A DNA stretch of 64,000 nucleotides from Desulfogranum japonicum DSM 18378. Its GTDB lineage: Bacteria > Desulfobacterota > Desulfobulbia > Desulfobulbales > Desulfobulbaceae. Under the pieces are notes generated by a model. The model ran no database searches. It saw nothing but the letters and a program-made list of their open reading frames with translations, and was not told where the DNA came from. The stretch is from NCBI RefSeq assembly GCF_000429945.1, contig NZ_KE386997.1, positions 6,749-70,748 on the forward strand. Reading direction: 5' to 3'. Positions 27,079 to 37,038 of this stretch are shown one piece after another. The number at the start of each line of letters is the position of its first letter. Position 1 is the first letter of the stretch. Position numbers and translations under genes: made by a program.

Positions 27079-28149
27079 TCAACGATTACCATACATGGTT
27101 TGATAGTATTGCTGGTAGGAACCATCCATTACGCCTTCCAGCCACTCTCTATTTTCTAAATACCAGTCAACGGTTTTGTCAATTCCCTGTTCAAAAGTAA
27201 ATTTGGGTGTCCAACCTAATTGAGCTTCTATTTTTCCCGCATCAATGGCATAACGGCGGTCATGTCCTTTACGATCTGTAACAAAAGTGATCAGATCCCT
27301 GCGTGGTTTACCGGTGTGACATGGCCCCACTTTTTCATCCAACATATCACATAAAAGTCGTACGATTTCTATATTTTGCTTTTCATTATGCCCACCGATA
27401 TTATACGATTCACCCAGTGTACCCCGTTCAATCACTTCAAGTATTGCCTCACAGTGATCTTGCACATACAGCCAGTCCCTGACGTTTTTTCCATCCCCGT
27501 AAACCGGCAATGGTTTTCCGGTCAGCGCATTATTCATAATGAGAGGTATTAACTTTTCGGGAAATTGATATGGTCCGTAATTATTGGAGCAATTGGTGAG
27601 CAAGGTCGGCAGCCCGTAAGTATGGTGATACGCCCTGACGATGTGATCTGACGAGGCTTTTGAAGCAGAATATGGTGATCTTGGATCATAACAGGTATCT
27701 TCTCTGAAATACCCGGTTTCTCCGAGACTGCCATAAACCTCATCTGTACTGACATGCAAAAAGCGATGCTCAGAAATACCGTTAGTGTTCTCCAGCCATT
27801 CTTTGCGTGCAGTTTCCAGTAACACGAATGTTCCCTGAATATTTGTCTGGATAAACGCCTCTGGACCAGTTATGGAGCGATCCACATGGGATTCAGCGGC
27901 AAAGTGAACAACTGTATTTATTGCGTGGTCCCTGAAGAGCTTTTGTACGAGCTCCTGATCGCAAATATCTCCATGAATAAAATGATAGTTTGGCTTATCC
28001 TGAATATCCTTTAAATTTGCAAGGTTACCTGCGTACGTCAGCTTGTCGAGATTCACGATCTCCCATTCAGGTCGGGATTGCAAGGCAATACGCACAAAAT
28101 TGGCCCCAATAAATCCACATCCTCCAGTAACAAGAACTTTTTTTCTCAT
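27079..28149 (-). CDS. rfbB: dTDP-glucose 4,6-dehydratase
   Basis: A 356-residue short-chain dehydrogenase/reductase. The NAD-binding loop is VTGGCGFIGANFVR. The catalytic pair YxxxK is in YSASKASSDH, and the dehydratase-specific acidic residues sit in STDEVYG. It makes dTDP-4-keto-6-deoxyglucose, the substrate of the downstream RfbC. The ATG at 28149 gives the usual N terminus; a TTG three codons earlier sits closer to AAGG. It follows the DUF134 gene by 9 bp, so the three genes may share a transcript. Confidence 0.94.
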   Translation of the reverse strand: MRKKVLVTGGCGFIGANFVRIALQSRPEWEIVNLDKLTYAGNLANLKDIQDKPNYHFIHGDICDQELVQKLFRDHAINTVVHFAAESHVDRSITGPEAFIQTNIQGTFVLLETARKEWLENTNGISEHRFLHVSTDEVYGSLGETGYFREDTCYDPRSPYSASKASSDHIVRAYHHTYGLPTLLTNCSNNYGPYQFPEKLIPLIMNNALTGKPLPVYGDGKNVRDWLYVQDHCEAILEVIERGTLGESYNIGGHNEKQNIEIVRLLCDMLDEKVGPCHTGKPRRDLITFVTDRKGHDRRYAIDAGKIEAQLGWTPKFTFEQGIDKTVDWYLENREWLEGVMDGSYQQYYQTMYGNR

Positions 28150-28158
28150 ATTTTTCAA

Positions 28159-28497
28159 TTACCTTGTATGGTTATTATCGTCTTGGAAATCATCGTTTTT
28201 TTCAGGATTCACCTCTTCTTCCAACTCAAAAACCAGGGCTGAACCTGTGGTAATTGCACGGGCAACCTTCTTTCGGGCTGAAGTCAAAATACGCTGAATC
28301 GTTCCACGGGAAACTCCCATCATAATTCCCGCCTGTTCTTGAAAGAGACCTTCCAAATCGCAGAGACGAAGTGCTTCCAGCTCGTCCCTTTCCATTGATA
28401 TATGGTCGAGTTCCTTCAAGGGGATACCGCTTGGCTTATACGCCCTGCCGCAATATTGTCCATGGCAGCGCCGTTCTTTTCTTGGTCGTGGTGACAT
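28159..28497 (-). CDS. DUF134 (UPF0251) family predicted DNA-binding protein
   Basis: A 112-residue protein with the family beginning MSPRPRKERRC, a Cys pair region (CHGQYCGRAYKP), the block SMERDELEALRLCDLEGL and a sigma-region-4-like helix-turn-helix (QEQAGIMMGVSRGTIQRILTSARKKVA). UPF0251 proteins are presumed DNA-binding regulators with unknown ligands; the conserved cysteines may bind a metal. The acidic C-terminal tail is unremarkable. Its stop lies just before rfbB, so it may regulate or merely precede the rhamnose genes. Confidence 0.85.
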   Translation of the reverse strand: MSPRPRKERRCHGQYCGRAYKPSGIPLKELDHISMERDELEALRLCDLEGLFQEQAGIMMGVSRGTIQRILTSARKKVARAITTGSALVFELEEEVNPEKNDDFQDDNNHTR

Positions 28498-28910
28498 GAC
28501 TGCTTGCTGTTTATATATTAAGAAATGCAACCCATTTCCGGGCACGATACCGAATCAATGCCTGTATTGATCACGTGTATCTCTATATCATTCTTTGAGA
28601 AAAGACTATAAAGTACGGAGTGTATGCAAAAGGACATTTTTGTGTCCAATTCATACACATGAAGGTCATCGTACAGCCTCTGGCTCAAGTGTGTTTTATT
28701 GTCGTAGCAGGTAGACCATCCCATCGATATATAACCTCATGGGATGCTATTTCGAGGCGACGTTATACAGAAGAATACGCTGAAATAAAACGATTTTTAC
28801 AAATCAACACAGTTACCATGAGAATTATTGTCTAATCATAGACAAAGAATGGTTGATCAGGTACTATGGATGGTCTGAAGGAAATATGCTACAATTTTTT
28901 GTATGAATTG

Positions 28911-29062
28911 AGGATCACGAAAAAAATAAATTATCCAATCTTGCTTGTCTCTCAACTCGGTAACGTCGTCGCATCAATGGCTCAATACGGCCAGTATGGA
29001 ACCATTGATGCGACTTCTTGTAACAAATTTTTCTGTGCAATGCGTAATTTTCTGAGATAAGC
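28911..29062 (+). repeat. Dispersed palindromic repeat, copy 2
   Basis: Near-identical to copies 1 and 3 over its left two thirds (from TTATCCAATCTTGCTTGTCT to the arm at 28959-28980 and the CCATTGA of the second arm from 29002). The right end from about 29015 has diverged. It lies in the 28498-29186 gap between the divergent DUF134 and DUF4390 genes. The remainder of that gap shows no gene or clear site. Confidence 0.8.
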
Positions 29063-29186
29063 AAATATTTCTACACCATGGTTCCTGATGGCTACCGCTT
29101 AGACCTACTGCGCACTCCTTGCACCTGATTCCATGCCAGGTCTTCGGACATAACCCAAAGCATCCGTATTTCTACCTATTCGTTTT

Positions 29187-29762
29187 ATGAAACATTTCTC
29201 TAGCCTGCTCTTTTCGATCATTTTTATGGTGCTGCTTCTACTCCCAGCATCTGGTCTGACCAAAGACTCTTCAGAGCCGGAACTTACTGATATCATAGTT
29301 ACGACATCAAACACGCACCTGCTTATTTTTGCAACAGTTTCCAATGCGTTTACCCCTGATATGGTAGAAGGTGTACAAAACGGGTTACCCATTACCTTTG
29401 TCTTTAAACTCCAGCTCACTAAATTACGTCCTCGATGGTTTAATTCAGATCTGGTGGATATCCAACTTACCCATACCCTCACCTATGATAGCCTCAAAGA
29501 GGAATATACGGTTCAGTACTCGTACAAAAAGGGAAAACTCCAGAAAACCCGTTCGCTTAACGAAGCAAAGCAACTCATGGCTGAACTCAATGGATTACGA
29601 GTTATTGACCTGAGTAACTTGTTACTTGACGCTCCTTATGCCATTCGCCTGAAAGCCACACTGGCTAAAAACACGTTGCCACTGGGCATGCATTATGTTC
29701 TTCCCTTTACTTCTTTATGGGATTTTGAAACAGACTGGCGAACCATAGAATTCAGGTATTAA
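29187..29762 (+). CDS. DUF4390 family exported protein
   Basis: A 191-residue protein with an N-terminal signal peptide (MKHFSSLLFSIIFMVLLLLP) and a beta-rich mature domain (FVFKLQLTKLRPRW, TLTYDSLKEEYTVQYSYK, IRLKATLAK) ending with a WDFETDW motif typical of DUF4390. The family is commonly found immediately before an NtrY-like kinase, as here (106 bp upstream of it), so it may be a periplasmic accessory of that signalling system. This role is inferred from context only. Confidence 0.8.
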   Translation: MKHFSSLLFSIIFMVLLLLPASGLTKDSSEPELTDIIVTTSNTHLLIFATVSNAFTPDMVEGVQNGLPITFVFKLQLTKLRPRWFNSDLVDIQLTHTLTYDSLKEEYTVQYSYKKGKLQKTRSLNEAKQLMAELNGLRVIDLSNLLLDAPYAIRLKATLAKNTLPLGMHYVLPFTSLWDFETDWRTIEFRY

Positions 29763-29868
29763 CGTGCTACCTGCAGGTTGGCGATTCATTCGCAGCCATC
29801 AGACAGCAAAAGGAATATTCCACAGATAAAGCCCGATTCCCCTAACAGCCCAAACAAAGATGTAGAAC

Positions 29869-32094
29869 ATGCTTACCCCTGAGCAAAGAAAAAAAAAGCA
29901 GCGTTTGATTAGGTATGTCATCATTTTCTGTCTGACCTTGATCCCGCTCCTGGGCTATCTGCAAAAAGGCCTGCTGAAAGGTGAATTTCATCTTCCCATT
30001 TCCAGCACTGTTCTTATTTTTGCTCTGATCAATATCAATGGTCTCCTACTGCTTCTGATGTTGTACCTGGTCTTACGAAACCTGGTAGAACTTGTTTTTG
30101 AACGCAATCAGAAAATCCTTGGCTCCAAGCTTCGCACCCGCCTCGTGGTCTCCTTTGTGGCGCTCTCCCTCATCCCCACTGTATCTTTATTCTTCATCAG
30201 TCTCAGCTTTGTCTCGACTTCCATGGATTACTGGTTTAACTCCAACGTGGAAGAGTCCCTTGACGCATCGCTTAGTCTTGCCCGGTCCATATTTCACGAC
30301 ACGGAAAAACGCGCCATAAATATAGGGGCTCAGGTGATCAACCTGCTTGATTCCCAGACGGTAAAAACCGATGACATTACCTCTCTTGAAAATTTTTTTA
30401 AACACTCCCTTGAGATAGCCCCGCCTGGAGCACCCGATGCCATCACCTTGCTCAAAAAGGACCATCGTCCTCTCCTCTCCCTGCAGGGGCCACGCCTGGA
30501 AGGTACAGTACTTCCCACAATCCCTTCCGAAGCCATACGGCACGCAGCCAGCAATAACCAGCCTACTGTAGTTACCACCGAAACCAGCTTCGGCGAGTTT
30601 ATACAGGCCATTCAACCATTTACGGCAACGACAAAGCAAGGTGAATCCAGATTCCTGGTTACCAGCCTTCTCATCCCAGCGGCAAAACTTGAACAGATGA
30701 AAACCGTCTCTGACGGTATTGCAGGATACAAACAATTGGTTATCCTCAAAGCACCAATAAAACTGAGCCTCATTATCATGCTGCTCATAATCACCCTGTT
30801 GATACTTTTTGGAGCTATCTGGTTTGGTTTTTACATTGCCCGTAGCCTTACAGGCCCTATCAACAATCTGGCGCTGGCCACTCGAAGAATTGCAGACGGT
30901 GACCTGGACTTTCACCTGGAAAGGGAATCTGACGATGAAATGGGACTCCTGGTCGATTCTTTCAACTCGATGACGGCTGACCTTCGTGCCTCCCACACCA
31001 AACTGGGAGAAGCCCACAAAGCCTTGCAGGAAAGCAACCTCATATCTGAACAGCAGCGGAGATACCTGGAAACCATTCTGGAAAATGTCGCTGCAGGCGT
31101 TATTGCCCTGGACGAAAATAATAAAATCACGACCATCAATCGATTTGCAGAAGAGCTACTGCATATTCAACCTCAACGCCTACTGGGTAAGGATTTTCAT
31201 CAGTTTCTGCCGAAATCGCATACTGCCATTGTGGAAAGTTTTTTAAACGAACTGATTCACAATAAACACCATTCCATTGAGCGGCATCTACGGGTCACCA
31301 TACGCAGAGGGGAAACACTTTCCTTGCAGGTGAATATCACCCGCATGCTCGACAAGCAGGAGCAGCCAATTGGGTTCGTTATTGTTTTTGACAACCTTAC
31401 AAAACTTGAAAAAGCACAACGTCTGGCTGCGTGGCAGGAAGTCGCCCGCAGAATCGCCCATGAAATAAAAAATCCTTTGACCCCCATCCAACTTTCAGCG
31501 CAGCGATTGCGGAAAAGATATCTCCATACTATTACCAAGGATCAGGATATTTTTGACCAGTGTGTCAACACCATCGTTAATCAAGTTGACGAAATCAAAA
31601 GGCTGGTCAGCGAATTTTCTGACTTTGCCCGTATGCCGAAATTAAACAAGCAGGTTGGCCAGATAACAACCATTGTCGAGGAAGCATTTTTTCTATATCG
31701 AGAAGCCCACAAAAATATCCGCTTCACCCTTGAAATTCAAGGCACCTTCCCTGAATTTACTTTTGATGCTATTCAGATAAAACGTGTTGTTATCAACCTG
31801 CTTGACAACGCTATCAATGTTATGGATAAAGAAGGGGCAATTCAAGTTCGTCTCCGTTTTGGTAGCCCTGAAAAGACTACCATGCGTATCGAAGTGGCGG
31901 ACAATGGGCCTGGAATTTCCGAAGAAATCAAGTTACGCTTGTTTGAACCATATTTCTCAACAAGAAAGTCAGGGACAGGACTCGGCCTGGCCATAGCGCA
32001 TACCATAGTTGCTGAACATAACGGTTCGATTTCGGTTTTCGATAATCAACCGACAGGAACGGTATTTAGTGTTGAGCTGCCCTTGGACAGTTGA
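29869..32094 (+). CDS. ntrY: NtrY-like membrane sensor histidine kinase
   Basis: A 741-residue sensor. Three N-terminal membrane helices, a periplasmic region (about 120-295) and a fourth helix (about 300-325) precede a HAMP domain (ARSLTGPINNLALATRRIAD), a PAS domain, a HisKA domain with the phospho-acceptor in IAHEIKNPLTPIQLSAQRLR, and an ATPase domain (NLLDNAINVM, VADNGPGIS, GTGLGLAI). Domain order matches NtrY, which signals to NtrX. The cognate regulator gene follows 80 bp downstream. The stimulus is unknown; NtrY names do not prove a nitrogen role in this lineage. Confidence 0.9.
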   Translation: MLTPEQRKKKQRLIRYVIIFCLTLIPLLGYLQKGLLKGEFHLPISSTVLIFALININGLLLLLMLYLVLRNLVELVFERNQKILGSKLRTRLVVSFVALSLIPTVSLFFISLSFVSTSMDYWFNSNVEESLDASLSLARSIFHDTEKRAINIGAQVINLLDSQTVKTDDITSLENFFKHSLEIAPPGAPDAITLLKKDHRPLLSLQGPRLEGTVLPTIPSEAIRHAASNNQPTVVTTETSFGEFIQAIQPFTATTKQGESRFLVTSLLIPAAKLEQMKTVSDGIAGYKQLVILKAPIKLSLIIMLLIITLLILFGAIWFGFYIARSLTGPINNLALATRRIADGDLDFHLERESDDEMGLLVDSFNSMTADLRASHTKLGEAHKALQESNLISEQQRRYLETILENVAAGVIALDENNKITTINRFAEELLHIQPQRLLGKDFHQFLPKSHTAIVESFLNELIHNKHHSIERHLRVTIRRGETLSLQVNITRMLDKQEQPIGFVIVFDNLTKLEKAQRLAAWQEVARRIAHEIKNPLTPIQLSAQRLRKRYLHTITKDQDIFDQCVNTIVNQVDEIKRLVSEFSDFARMPKLNKQVGQITTIVEEAFFLYREAHKNIRFTLEIQGTFPEFTFDAIQIKRVVINLLDNAINVMDKEGAIQVRLRFGSPEKTTMRIEVADNGPGISEEIKLRLFEPYFSTRKSGTGLGLAIAHTIVAEHNGSISVFDNQPTGTVFSVELPLDS

Positions 32095-32174
32095 TATTGT
32101 ACACAGCGATTAGACAGCACGGTTGTAACGCGGCACGCTGTATGGGCTTCCCCATCTATACCTCATAATTACCA

Positions 32175-33551
32175 ATGGCAAAAACGATACTCATCATTGA
32201 CGACGAAACACCAATACGAGAATCCCTTTCAGGAATACTTGCAGATGAAGGATTCACCCCCCTTTCGGCTGGATCAGCAGAGGAGGGTCTTTCAATCATT
32301 GAGGAAGAAGAAATCAGCCTGATTCTGCTTGATATCTGGATGCCGGGAATGGATGGACTCGAAGCACTGAGTAAAATCAGGGAACAGTATGAAATACCAG
32401 TGGTTATGATTTCAGGTCACGGTACCATCGATACGGCGGTACAGGCGACAAAAATGGGGGCTTTCGATTTTATTGAAAAACCGCTCTCATATGACAAAAT
32501 CATACATGCCATAACAAAAGGATTGCATGTTGCCCGACTAGAACGAGAAAACAGGCTGCTGCGGGAGAGCAATCCGCAAAAAAAGAATATCACGGGGAAA
32601 AGCAAACTCGTGACCATGCTCAGAGATCAAATCGAGAGGGTGGCTCCCACCGATGCCTGGGTACTTATCAGGGGAGGCCATGGTACAGGCAAAGAACTTG
32701 TTGCCCAGACCATTCACAGATTGTCAGTCCGTGGAAAGCAACCAATGATTGAAGTGAACTGTGCCGCAATCCCTGAAGAACTCATAGAGTCAGAACTTTT
32801 TGGCCATGAGAAGGGCTCCTTTACCGGTGCGACAGAAGCCAAAAAAGGGAAATTCGATCAGGCCAACGGGTCCACACTTTTCCTTGACGAAATTGGAGAC
32901 ATGAGCCTTAAAAGTCAGGCCAAAGTGCTGCGAATTCTTCAGGAGCAGAAATTTGAAAGGGTCGGCGGCTCAAAAACCATAACCGTTGATGTCCGGGTAC
33001 TTGCCGCAACCAATAAAAATCTTGAAGAAGAAATTGAAAAGGGAAATTTCAGGGCAGACCTGTTCTATCGACTCAATGTCGTACCCATCAACGTTCCTGA
33101 TCTTGCCGAACGGGCAGAGGATATTCCATTGCTTGTAGATGATTTCCTCAATGATCACCTGCAAAAGGGTATGGGGCAAAAAACTGTATCCCCTCAAGCT
33201 ATGGATCTACTTATGCAGCATTCCTGGCCAGGTAATGTTCGTGAACTGCGTAACATGGTCGAGCGACTGGTGATCATGAGTCCAAACAAAATTATCGCTC
33301 CTGAAGATGTTGCCCTTTTTCTCGGTGTTTCTCCTCCACAGGAACATAAAATCAGCTTACCTTCTTCCCATTTACACGCACTTAATTATAAAGATGCCAG
33401 AAGGGAATTTGAAATTGAATACCTCAAAACAAAGTTAGAAGAAAACGATGGCAATATATCCAAAACAGCCGAACAGGTAGGTTTGGAGCGTAGTCATCTG
33501 CACAAAAAACTCAAAACACTGGGGATAGAAACTGCAAAAAACAATCATTAA
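32175..33551 (+). CDS. ntrX: NtrX/NtrC-like sigma-54-dependent response regulator
   Basis: A 458-residue regulator with a receiver domain (phospho-acceptor Asp in [13 protein letters not shown]), an AAA+ sigma-54 activation domain (Walker A GGHGTGKE, an unusual form of GESGTGKE; sigma-54-contact loop GSFTGATEA; Walker [10 protein letters not shown]) and a C-terminal Fis-type helix-turn-helix ([20 protein letters not shown]). The intact GAFTGA-like loop implies it activates sigma-54 promoters. It pairs with the preceding kinase and precedes hemB by 41 bp. Confidence 0.92.
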   Translation: MAKTILIIDDETPIRESLSGILADEGFTPLSAGSAEEGLSIIEEEEISLILLDIWMPGMDGLEALSKIREQYEIPVVMISGHGTIDTAVQATKMGAFDFIEKPLSYDKIIHAITKGLHVARLERENRLLRESNPQKKNITGKSKLVTMLRDQIERVAPTDAWVLIRGGHGTGKELVAQTIHRLSVRGKQPMIEVNCAAIPEELIESELFGHEKGSFTGATEAKKGKFDQANGSTLFLDEIGDMSLKSQAKVLRILQEQKFERVGGSKTITVDVRVLAATNKNLEEEIEKGNFRADLFYRLNVVPINVPDLAERAEDIPLLVDDFLNDHLQKGMGQKTVSPQAMDLLMQHSWPGNVRELRNMVERLVIMSPNKIIAPEDVALFLGVSPPQEHKISLPSSHLHALNYKDARREFEIEYLKTKLEENDGNISKTAEQVGLERSHLHKKLKTLGIETAKNNH

Positions 33552-33592
33552 GCGTTTCCCTCTCCCTTATTTTACCTCTTACAGGAGCACCC

Positions 33593-34576
33593 ATGGTTTT
33601 TCCAGAATACCGTCCACGAAGAATGCGTCAAAACGAGACGCTGCGCGCCATGATCAGAGAGACCCGCCTGTCTGCTGATCAACTTATTCTCCCTCTGTTC
33701 GTTGCGCCAGGAAAAAAAGTACGCGAACAGATCCCCTCAATGCCTGGAGTTTACAGGCTTTCCGTAGACCTGTTGGCCGATGAAGCCAGGGAGTGTCTGC
33801 AACTCGGTGTTCGCTCTGTTATTCTATTCGGGCTTCCTGAAAAAAAAGACGGGGTCGGGTCCGGAGCCTATGCAAAAAATGGTATTGTACAGAAGGCTAT
33901 CAGGGAACTCAAGAATACAGTTCCTGAGTTAAATATCGTAACAGATGTCTGTTTATGCGAATATACGGATCATGGCCACTGCGGCTGCCTGCACAATAAT
34001 AGCGTTGACAACGACGCTACTCTTGAACTACTCGCTAAAACTGCTCTTTCCCATGCCGAGGCCGGCGCAGACATGGTTGCCCCTTCTGACATGATGGATG
34101 GTCGAGTCAGTGAGATACGGGCGGCTCTGGATGAAAATTCCTTTCATATGATTCCGATCATGTCGTATGCCGTCAAATATGCTTCTGCTTTCTACGGCCC
34201 TTTTCGTGATGCAGCAGAATGTTCACCTCAATTTGGTGATCGAAGAGGCTACCAGATGGATCCCGCAAACAGCAGGGAAGCTCTCCGAGAAGCGACCCTT
34301 GATGTTGAGGAAGGGGCTGATATCCTCATGGTGAAGCCGGCAGTAGCCTACCTCGACATTATCCGTCAGATCCGTGATGAATTTGACCTGCCAGTGGCTG
34401 CCTATCATGTAAGCGGCGAATACGCCATGATTAAGGCGGCTGGTGAAAAAGGATGGATTGACGAACAGGCAGTAATGGCAGAGACTCTGCTTTCTATCAG
34501 GCGCGCCGGTGCAGATATCATCCTCACCTACTTTGCAAAAGATATGGCAAAACTACTTCAGCAAGGTTGTATATAA
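33593..34576 (+). CDS. hemB: Delta-aminolevulinic acid dehydratase (porphobilinogen synthase)
   Basis: A 327-residue HemB that condenses two aminolevulinate molecules to porphobilinogen in haem, sirohaem and cobamide synthesis. The zinc-type cysteine cluster is present ([15 protein letters not shown]). The two active-site lysines are in [15 protein letters not shown] and ILMVKPA. CAGGAG precedes the ATG. It is probably the end of the ntrYX transcript, followed by a long stem-loop. Confidence 0.96.
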   Translation: MVFPEYRPRRMRQNETLRAMIRETRLSADQLILPLFVAPGKKVREQIPSMPGVYRLSVDLLADEARECLQLGVRSVILFGLPEKKDGVGSGAYAKNGIVQKAIRELKNTVPELNIVTDVCLCEYTDHGHCGCLHNNSVDNDATLELLAKTALSHAEAGADMVAPSDMMDGRVSEIRAALDENSFHMIPIMSYAVKYASAFYGPFRDAAECSPQFGDRRGYQMDPANSREALREATLDVEEGADILMVKPAVAYLDIIRQIRDEFDLPVAAYHVSGEYAMIKAAGEKGWIDEQAVMAETLLSIRRAGADIILTYFAKDMAKLLQQGCI

Positions 34577-34595
34577 GATACAATCCAGAGCATTG

Positions 34596-34638
34596 CCATC
34601 AGCTGTCTTGATTATTCCATACTCAAGGCAGCTGATGG
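34596..34638. terminator. Long stem-loop between convergent hemB and DUF4388-like gene
   Basis: CCATCAGCTGTCTTGA (34596-34611) pairs with TCAAGGCAGCTGATGG (34623-34638) at 15 of 16 positions around an 11-nt loop. There is no T-run on either side, so it is not a canonical intrinsic terminator. Its position between two convergent genes suggests a shared 3' boundary. Confidence 0.55.
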
Positions 34639-34695
34639 GATCGTCCTCCATAGCCATTGTTTACAGCGTGAATCATCTGGCTTTACAAATATTTT

Positions 34696-35256
34696 TTATG
34701 AATGCTTTGCGATCAGATTTTTAAATTTTTCCACTTGATCAGCGGAAGGAATTTCAGCAGCTAATGCCTGAACATTGGCATCAAAATCTAATGCAGGATC
34801 AAGACAATCTTCACAGATGATAGTCGCCATGGGGCCAATACAAGTTGCCAGGGCCTTCTCCAATATGGCTATTTGTTCATCCGTCAGCGGCTGCCCTGCC
34901 CCCTTGGCCCTTTCCTGATCTGGGTGTTGAGCATCTTTAACATCGGTCTCGGGTATGGATTTTCCCACCAACAGACGTAGAATATCACCCGTGGCAGGCA
35001 GTTTCATTGGTGTTACAGAAAGGGATCCTTCCTGGAATCTATACCGGCAGGAATCCATCACAGCAAGAAGATCAATGGCCTCTTCTCCCCTTTTATTGGA
35101 GTAATACACATAGACAATCGTCCCCTGATCCAGCATGATCTGCCCGGAACGATTATTTTCAGAGACAATGTAGGCAACCCCTGTTTGCCTTTCCCTGCAC
35201 CTCTTGGCAAGATCTTCTGCTATTTCCCTTGTTGTATGAATATTATCCGCACTCAT
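34696..35256 (-). CDS. DUF4388-like signalling partner protein
   Basis: A 186-residue soluble protein. The N-terminal half (ARQTGVAYI-like block RQTGVAYIVSENNRSGQIML, then GTIVYVYYSNKRGEEAI) resembles DUF4388-type domains that occur with bacterial two-component and GTPase signalling. The C-terminal part (LEKALATCIGPMATIICEDCL) resembles an LGPIA-type helical domain seen at the ends of some kinases and DUF4388 proteins. Both are family impressions. The ATG overlaps the stop of the upstream dCache-HAMP receptor gene (ATGA), so the two are co-translated and likely work together. Confidence 0.6.
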   Translation of the reverse strand: MSADNIHTTREIAEDLAKRCRERQTGVAYIVSENNRSGQIMLDQGTIVYVYYSNKRGEEAIDLLAVMDSCRYRFQEGSLSVTPMKLPATGDILRLLVGKSIPETDVKDAQHPDQERAKGAGQPLTDEQIAILEKALATCIGPMATIICEDCLDPALDFDANVQALAAEIPSADQVEKFKNLIAKHS

Positions 35257-36347
35257 TTTTTCTTCCGAAGCCTATCAAACGCCATCTGCAGACTCACGCC
35301 CATACGCTCAATTGCCTGCGCCAAATCACCAATCTCATCACGGCGTTTCGTCTCATTAATTGTTGCATCCAATTTCCCCATGCTGATTTCATCGGCAATT
35401 CTGGTTAAGTTCTGAATTGGACCACTTAACCTGCGGGCAAGAATCCAGGCTATCAATAATACCATAAGCATTGTAACTACCAACAGAACAAGTGACTGCC
35501 TTTGGGAAGCATCGGCTGCTGAAAAAGCTTCAGAATAATCCTGCTGAACGATGAGCGTCCAACCCAGATTTGTTTCATATTTATACGACACTATCTTTGT
35601 GCCATTATAATCAAAAATAAACCCATCCTGTTGTATTTGCTTAGGAGCACGTAATACAGGATGTTCACTCATATCCTGCAATTTACCGGAAACATCTCCC
35701 TTTCCTTGAGCTATCAGCCGATTATTTCCATCCACCAGGGTTACATATCCAGTATCACCTATTTTCACATTGGCGATGGTTTCAGAAAGATTATCAAGGC
35801 TCATGGCCATGGCAATAGCCCCTCCCAGTTTACGACCATGGGTAATAGGCCGGGCAAGTACCAGAGCTGGTTTATCTGAAGTACGCCCCATGAGCACTTG
35901 CTGTCCCAAATCCTTGCCTATCAATACCTGTTTATAATAAGAACGATCGCTGTAATCTATGGCAGGTTTATCATCACTTCGGCCAAGACTTTTGCCGTTG
36001 GCATCTACGACAAAGCTAAGATATATGTAATCATACGTATCAGTAATGGATTTAAGAACCGGATTCTGACGACCTGCATCCATAGATTGAATATCTTCAA
36101 GGCGAGAGTTCTGGTCCATAATCTTAAGATTCATCTCAGCCCATTCATCTATTCTTCCTGTCAAGGCCAGGGTCTGCCTCTTCAATGACTGATAAGTGCT
36201 TGCCTCCCAGTCTTGTTTGGCCTTGAACAAACTAATGTACCAGAGTCCTCCAAACGGTATCAATGCGACAATAACCATGGTAAAGAGGATTTTATGAAAG
36301 ATCGTCAATCCCCGTTTTTTTGATGTGTTTTCTCCACTTCCAGACAT
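35253..36347 (-). CDS. dCache-HAMP transmembrane receptor without output domain
   Basis: A 364-residue membrane protein with a helix at about 19-38, a periplasmic double-Cache domain (SYYKQVLIGKDLGQQVLMGR, PITHGRKLGGAIAMAMSLD, GDTGYVTLVDGNNRLIA, NLGWTLIVQQDY), a second helix (about 283-303), and a HAMP domain (SGPIQNLTRIADEISMGKLDATI). It ends about 20 residues after the HAMP domain, without a methyl-accepting, kinase, cyclase or GGDEF domain. AAGGAG precedes the ATG. The small gene that overlaps its 3' end is the obvious candidate effector or partner. No frameshifted output domain is apparent downstream. Confidence 0.85.
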   Translation of the reverse strand: MSGSGENTSKKRGLTIFHKILFTMVIVALIPFGGLWYISLFKAKQDWEASTYQSLKRQTLALTGRIDEWAEMNLKIMDQNSRLEDIQSMDAGRQNPVLKSITDTYDYIYLSFVVDANGKSLGRSDDKPAIDYSDRSYYKQVLIGKDLGQQVLMGRTSDKPALVLARPITHGRKLGGAIAMAMSLDNLSETIANVKIGDTGYVTLVDGNNRLIAQGKGDVSGKLQDMSEHPVLRAPKQIQQDGFIFDYNGTKIVSYKYETNLGWTLIVQQDYSEAFSAADASQRQSLVLLVVTMLMVLLIAWILARRLSGPIQNLTRIADEISMGKLDATINETKRRDEIGDLAQAIERMGVSLQMAFDRLRKKK

Positions 36348-36741
36348 TTGCTTCTCCTTAATTTCATATAGCTGTTACAACATAAAGGTCAAAATGTTCT
36401 CTTTCGCTATTCCCCAGTTACAAGTCATCAAGCATATACAATGGGATTTCCATTGCAGATGTTCGGAATCAATGCGGCAAATACTATTGCACTTACAAAA
36501 GCATACGGGAAATACGTAAGAAAAAAATCTGAATTATTCTTTCTGCTGAGAGTTACCGTGTAACCATTTGATGCACAAATTATGAAAAATGATGAGTTCA
36601 CCTATTAGCCAGTGCATACGATACATGGTACCACTATGCAGACATGTGAAAACTTTTCTAACCCGCATTACCAATGACTTCTCAAAATACATTTAACCAC
36701 TTGAAATCACGGAATTTCCCCAAAATTTAAAAGTATTTTTT
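36348..36741. other. Non-coding stretch upstream of the receptor gene
   Basis: 394 bp. I find no supported reading frame, tRNA or strong hairpin. It probably carries the promoter of the dCache-HAMP gene on the minus strand. Confidence 0.5.
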
Positions 36742-37038
36742 TCAGGGAAATTCAAAAAAGTTACCCTGCGGGACGAGTAGATTGTACAGCAACAGTTTTC
36801 TTACCGGGCATTTACAGGTAGACGAGACTCCGCCAAGTCTGTTCCAAGGCATCTTCCATGCCTTGCAATCACCACAAAAATGCCATGAGGGATCCGGGCT
36901 AACAGTGCGAATAACTGGTTGCCATTCTGCGAGCAGTGTTTCCGCCCATTGCCACATTGGTCCAGAAAACATACCCTCAAACCAGTTTACTAATAAAAGT
37001 ATAGCAAAAACAATCTGTACTACAAATTTTTTGCGCAC
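36742..37038 (-). CDS. Possible small membrane-anchored Cys-containing protein
   Basis: From a GTG at 37038 the frame encodes 98 residues: a basic start and hydrophobic helix (MRKKFVVQIVFAILLLVNWF), a Trp-rich stretch, and cysteines in FCGDCKAW and STCKCPVRK. This looks like a small exported or anchored protein that could bind metal. There is no clear Shine-Dalgarno sequence, and the start could lie 12 codons upstream at a TTG. An overlapping plus-strand frame of similar length exists, so chance cannot be excluded. I recognise no family. Confidence 0.35.
   Translation of the reverse strand: MRKKFVVQIVFAILLLVNWFEGMFSGPMWQWAETLLAEWQPVIRTVSPDPSWHFCGDCKAWKMPWNRLGGVSSTCKCPVRKLLLYNLLVPQGNFFEFP

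Noticed and set aside
28620-28835. 71-codon plus-strand reading frame in the DUF134-DUF4390 gap
   Set aside because: No ribosome site, no recognisable domain, and an odd residue composition; more likely chance.
34696-36347. Methyl-accepting chemotaxis protein broken by a frameshift
   Set aside because: After the HAMP domain the sequence goes directly into the overlapping small gene, which shows no methyl-accepting signalling hairpin in its translation.
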